Assembly (NCBI GenBank): GCA_016287975.1
Contig: JAEEXV010000160.1
Span: 1-9,216, forward strand
From: Lentisphaeria bacterium
GTDB taxonomy: Bacteria; Verrucomicrobiota; Lentisphaeria; Oligosphaerales; Oligosphaeraceae
Length of the DNA: 9,216 nucleotides
Direction of reading: 5' to 3'
Shown here: positions 6,759 to 9,216 of the stretch, one piece after another
Layout of the letters: the number at the start of each line of letters is the position of its first letter
How positions within the stretch are numbered: the first letter of the stretch is position 1
Notes under the pieces: model-generated
The model's database searches: none
The model's input: only the letters and a program-made list of their open reading frames with translations
Told to the model about the DNA's origin: nothing
Position numbers and translations under genes: made by a program

Positions 6759-7598
6759 ATGTCTATGTCCCGTAGGTCTTTCACGTTGATTGAACTGTTG
6801 GTGGTGATCGCGATCATCGCGATCCTGGCGTCGATGCTGCTGCCTGCCTTGTCGAAGGCGAAGGAGAAGGCGCGGTCGATCCATTGCACGAGCAACCTGA
6901 AGACGCTCGGGCTGTGGTTCAGCATGTACACCACGGACAACAACGACTACTTCCCGCATTCCGCAACGCACAATGCGCCTGCCTCGGATCCCGTGGACAC
7001 GGCGGGAAAATACGCGACCTATTGGTTCGCGGCGCTCAACGGGGCGTATGGTTCAGGATCCTATCGCGACGGCTCCAGGCTCAACAAAGTCCTGCTGTGC
7101 CCCTCGAACAAGGCGCAGGCCCGTGCCTGCACCTCCAGCACGGGGAGCCTCAGCTATGGCTACAACCACAACAACATCGGTTCGTCCATACGCGAGCGCA
7201 ACGTGTATATCTGGGAAGGCGGCGTGAAGACGCGCAAGGACCAGTCGTCGCTGAAAACCCAGCCTGCGTTGATTTCGGAGTGCAAGCACATGGGGACGAC
7301 GATTCTGGTGCTGGACACGGTTCGCGCCATCCAGAACGAGCCGCATGACATCGTGCATACGCGCGGCGAGTACATCTGCCTGGACCAGGGCGGCGCGGGC
7401 ATGGACAATGGCTCCTGGAAGACCAACTACTACCCTGGGCCGCGCCATGGCGGCGCGGTGAACATCACGATGCTGGACGGGCATGTGCAGTCCTTCAAGG
7501 TGCCTTCGCCGCTGGAGTGGTGGACGTCGCCGTATGATGTCCTGGGCAAGTTGTGGAACCAGGGCAGCTACTGGTGCCGCAACACCCCGTGGGGGTGA
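6759..7598 (+). CDS. Type IV pseudopilin-like protein (pseudopilin C), intact H-X9-DG
   Basis: 279 residues. Leader MSMSRRS, then [16 protein letters not shown] (+1 Phe is residue 8, +5 Glu is residue 12), a hydrophobic helix to about residue 30, SKAKEKARS, and a soluble domain. CPSN is at about 114-117, SYGYN near 132, TNYYPGPRH at 222-230. The H-X9-DG motif is complete (His230, Asp240-Gly241, then HV). The C-terminal 80 residues align without gaps to pseudopilin B, and the first 31 codons of the prepilin region are almost identical to it at DNA level. The predicted role is a prepilin-peptidase substrate forming part of a pseudopilus-like structure; substrate or cargo is unknown. The residue before the cleavage site is Ser rather than Gly. 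It has its own promoter and ends just before a strong inverted repeat that could terminate its transcript. The promoter, leader length and gene order indicate tandem duplication with pseudopilin B. Confidence 0.9.
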   Translation: MSMSRRSFTLIELLVVIAIIAILASMLLPALSKAKEKARSIHCTSNLKTLGLWFSMYTTDNNDYFPHSATHNAPASDPVDTAGKYATYWFAALNGAYGSGSYRDGSRLNKVLLCPSNKAQARACTSSTGSLSYGYNHNNIGSSIRERNVYIWEGGVKTRKDQSSLKTQPALISECKHMGTTILVLDTVRAIQNEPHDIVHTRGEYICLDQGGAGMDNGSWKTNYYPGPRHGGAVNITMLDGHVQSFKVPSPLEWWTSPYDVLGKLWNQGSYWCRNTPWG

Positions 7599-7639
7599 TT
7601 CGCCGCCAGCCAGGGAGGGGGGAGATTTTATGTGACCAC

Positions 7640-7667
7640 TTGTAAAAATGTTTCCAGACACTATTTT
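7640..7667 (+). promoter_or_regulatory. Possible promoter of the ATPase gene
   Basis: TTGTAA (7640-7645), a 16-bp spacer and TATTTT (7662-7667). The left arm of the inverted repeat (7644-7662) lies almost exactly over the spacer. This is a weak match to consensus. It is proposed because only 21 bp lie between the inverted repeat and the ATPase start, leaving no space for a promoter after it. Confidence 0.3.
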
Positions 7668-7700
7668 AAGCCAGAATCAGTGTCTGGAAACATTTTTTTT
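7644..7700 (+). terminator. Perfect 19-bp inverted repeat with T8 tail
   Basis: The left arm AAAAATGTTTCCAGACACT (7644-7662) and the right arm AGTGTCTGGAAACATTTTT (7679-7697) are exact complements, with a 16-base loop. The right arm runs into eight Ts (7693-7700). The simplest reading is a bidirectional Rho-independent terminator 45 bp after the stop of pseudopilin C: the A-rich and T-rich arms would serve either direction. It is unusually long and lies 18 bp before the ATPase start, so it could instead be an operator or attenuator for that gene, or a mobile-element end. Confidence 0.7.
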
Positions 7701-7718
7701 AGGTCGCAGTATTGAAAA

Positions 7719-8924
7719 ATGCCTAATTTTGAGATAGCGGATTTAGTTTCCAGTTTTCAACGTCGGCTACGAGCTGTCCCGCGTGGCTTTGTCCGTTTTT
7801 TGGGAACGGAGATGGAGTGGGGGGATCGGCTGATCGGCATCCGCGGGGCGCGCGGATGTGGGAAGACGACCCTGCTGTTGCAGCGCATCTTGACGGAGGC
7901 TTCCAGTGGTTCCCAATGCCTGTATGCGTCGCTGGACCATCTTTGGTTTACGAATCATTCGCTGGAGGAACTGGTAGACTACCATGTCAGCCGGGGGGGA
8001 ACGCATATTTATCTGGACGAGGTGCACCATTTCCCGAATTGGCAGGTGGCGTTGAAGAACCTGTACGATGACTTCCCGGGCTTGCACATAGTGTATACCG
8101 GGTCGTCGTTGTTGCGGATGGAGGCCTCGGGCGGGGATCTGTCCCGCCGTCAACTCTTGTACTACTTGCCGGTGTTGTCCTTCCGCGAGTTTCTGGCCCT
8201 GGAAGCGCATTTGTCGTTGCCGGCCTATCCCTTGGAGCAGATTCTGGCGGAGCATGTTGCTATCGCGGGCGAGATTGCCGCGCGGGTGCCGATTCAGGCG
8301 GCCTTCGGGAAATATCTCCGGCACGGCTGTTATCCGTTTTACCTGGAGGTGGTCCGGGGCTTCGAGCAGCGCTTGCGGCAGATTGTCAACCAAGTGCTGG
8401 AAAGCGACTATCCGGCGACGGAGCCGGTGTCGGTTGCCACAATCCGCAAGACGAAGAAGATGCTGCAGGTTCTTGCGGAGAGTGTTCCGCAAACGCCGAA
8501 CTTGAACCAGTTGTGCGCTGAATTGGAGACCGACCGGAACCAGGCGCTGAAGATGCTGGATGCCTTGGCGCGGGCGGGGCTGCTGTCGCTGTTGTCGAAG
8601 CGGACGAAGAACCTCAAGCATTTGGGGTGGCCGGAGAAGATTCTTATGCATGATGCGAATCTGATGTATGCGCTGGGCGCATCGGTCCAGGAGGGCACAT
8701 TGCGCGAGACATTCTTCCTGAACCAGTTGCGGGTGCGACATCAGGTGCATGCACCCGTTCATGGTGATTTCCTGGTGGATGGGAGATATCTCTTCGAGGT
8801 GGGTGGGCGGCACAAGTCCTTCGAGCAGATCAAGGACATCCCCGATAGTTTCCTCGCGCTGGATGAATTGGAAATCGGCTACGGAAACCGCATTCCGCTG
8901 TGGCTGTTTGGCTTTCTGTATTGA
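7719..8924 (+). CDS. AAA-family ATPase, DUF4143-like (AAA_14 type)
   Basis: 401 residues. Walker A is GARGCGKT (43-50). Walker B is IYLDEVHHF with Asp100-Glu101. A sensor-1-like YTGSS follows at 126-130, then SRRQLLYYLPVLSFREFLAL (142-161), the strand and SF(R/K)EFL pattern typical of this family. A helical, winged-helix-like segment covers about 240-300. The C-terminus resembles the nuclease-fold part of DUF4143 proteins (Glu330 in LRETFFLNQL, GDFLVDG 349-355, FEVGG 359-363); the usual E-X-K is here E-V-G, so nuclease activity is doubtful. The biological role of the family is unsettled; it is often found in many copies and treated as accessory. The ATG at 7719 has no clear Shine-Dalgarno (AGG at 7701 is too far), and the preceding region is A/T-rich. 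Codon use (many TTG, TTT, GTT, AAG) differs from the very GC-rich large gene upstream, consistent with separate ancestry. Confidence 0.85.
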   Translation: MPNFEIADLVSSFQRRLRAVPRGFVRFLGTEMEWGDRLIGIRGARGCGKTTLLLQRILTEASSGSQCLYASLDHLWFTNHSLEELVDYHVSRGGTHIYLDEVHHFPNWQVALKNLYDDFPGLHIVYTGSSLLRMEASGGDLSRRQLLYYLPVLSFREFLALEAHLSLPAYPLEQILAEHVAIAGEIAARVPIQAAFGKYLRHGCYPFYLEVVRGFEQRLRQIVNQVLESDYPATEPVSVATIRKTKKMLQVLAESVPQTPNLNQLCAELETDRNQALKMLDALARAGLLSLLSKRTKNLKHLGWPEKILMHDANLMYALGASVQEGTLRETFFLNQLRVRHQVHAPVHGDFLVDGRYLFEVGGRHKSFEQIKDIPDSFLALDELEIGYGNRIPLWLFGFLY

Positions 8925-8973
8925 GGAGGGGATCGGTGGGCGGAACTCTACCGGTGGGGCACTGACTTGGCGA

Positions 8974-9216
8974 CCCTGCCGGCAGACTGACCATGCCGAC
9001 CATGCCGACACACTGGCCATGCCGACTATGCCGACAGGCTGACCATGCCGGCCATGCCGGCCATGCCGACACTGACCATGCCGGCCATGCCGACTCTGCC
9101 GACAGGCTGACCATGCCGGCCATGCCGACTCTGCCGACAGGCTGACCATGCCGGCCATGCCGACTCTGCCGACAGGCTGACCATGCCGGCCATGCCGACT
9201 CTGCCGACAGGCTGGC
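8974..9216. repeat. 35-bp minisatellite built from a 9-bp CATGCCGRC module
   Basis: Four exact 35-bp copies start at 9072, 9107, 9142 and 9177, each CTGACCATGCCGGCCATGCC followed by GACTCTGCCGACAGG. A fifth begins at 9212 and diverges at the window edge. From about 8974 to 9071 the array is degenerate, made of the CATGCCGRC module in irregular order. As 35 is not a multiple of three, no continuous repetitive protein is encoded: open frames across it rotate through all phases. The stretch 8925-8973 between the ATPase stop and the array shows no clear terminator or gene. Confidence 0.9.

Noticed and set aside
7644..8924. ATPase plus palindrome as a complete insertion sequence
   Set aside because: No copy of the palindrome arm is found after the ATPase, no target-site duplication is evident, and the protein is an ATPase of a non-transposase family.
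7767..9158. - strand open frame of about 463 codons crossing the ATPase and the right repeat
   Set aside because: It starts in the minisatellite (MAGMVSL... type repeats) and continues as antisense of a gene with clear Walker motifs. No ribosome binding site or family resemblance is seen.
8974..9216. Right-edge array as a CRISPR
   Set aside because: The units are contiguous 35-bp copies with no unique spacers between conserved repeats, and no cas gene is nearby.

Overview
The window reads as a chromosomal segment of a Lentisphaerota/Verrucomicrobiota-type (PVC group) bacterium, most like Victivallales. The main evidence is three separate type IV pseudopilin-like genes with a near-identical N-terminus ([16 protein letters not shown], then [15 protein letters not shown]) and an H-X9-DG style C-terminus. 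Such families are strongly expanded in these genomes, together with large secreted carbohydrate-active proteins. The taxonomic call is inference; the window holds no marker gene. All five supported genes lie on the + strand.

Layout. 1-125 is a C-rich tandem repeat with G-quadruplex potential on the - strand, followed by a strong hairpin (138-157). 188-898 is pseudopilin A. 32 bp further on, 931-5721 encodes a 1596-residue exported multidomain protein: signal peptide, LamG-like domain, CBM9/DOMON-like domain, beta-sandwiches, a glycoside-hydrolase-like barrel, an Ala-Lys-Pro linker and a C-terminal polysaccharide-deacetylase-like domain. 5835-6638 and 6759-7598 are two tandemly duplicated pseudopilins (B and C). 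Each has its own copy of a conserved promoter block (GGGACTTGAAAG, then TATAATAA) at the same distance from its start codon. 7644-7697 is a perfect 19-bp inverted repeat with a T8 tail. 7719-8924 is an AAA-family ATPase of the DUF4143-like class, with base and codon use less GC-extreme than the large gene. 8974-9216 is a 35-bp minisatellite built from a 9-bp module that runs off the window end.

How the genes may work together. The secreted hydrolase/deacetylase and pseudopilin A look like a two-gene transcription unit. This fits an idea, not proven here, that these bacteria pair individual pseudopilin-like proteins with exported polysaccharide-degrading enzymes. No secretin, ATPase, platform protein or prepilin peptidase of a secretion machine is present, so assembly would rely on genes elsewhere. 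The AAA ATPase looks like an independent, possibly acquired gene sitting between a palindrome and a minisatellite.

The most unusual signals are the repeated promoter-like block with TTGAAA only 7 bp before the -10 box, the hydrolase-deacetylase fusion, the absence of the usual Gly at the prepilin cleavage site in all three pseudopilins, the loss of the conserved Asp in pseudopilin B, and the large palindrome in front of the ATPase.
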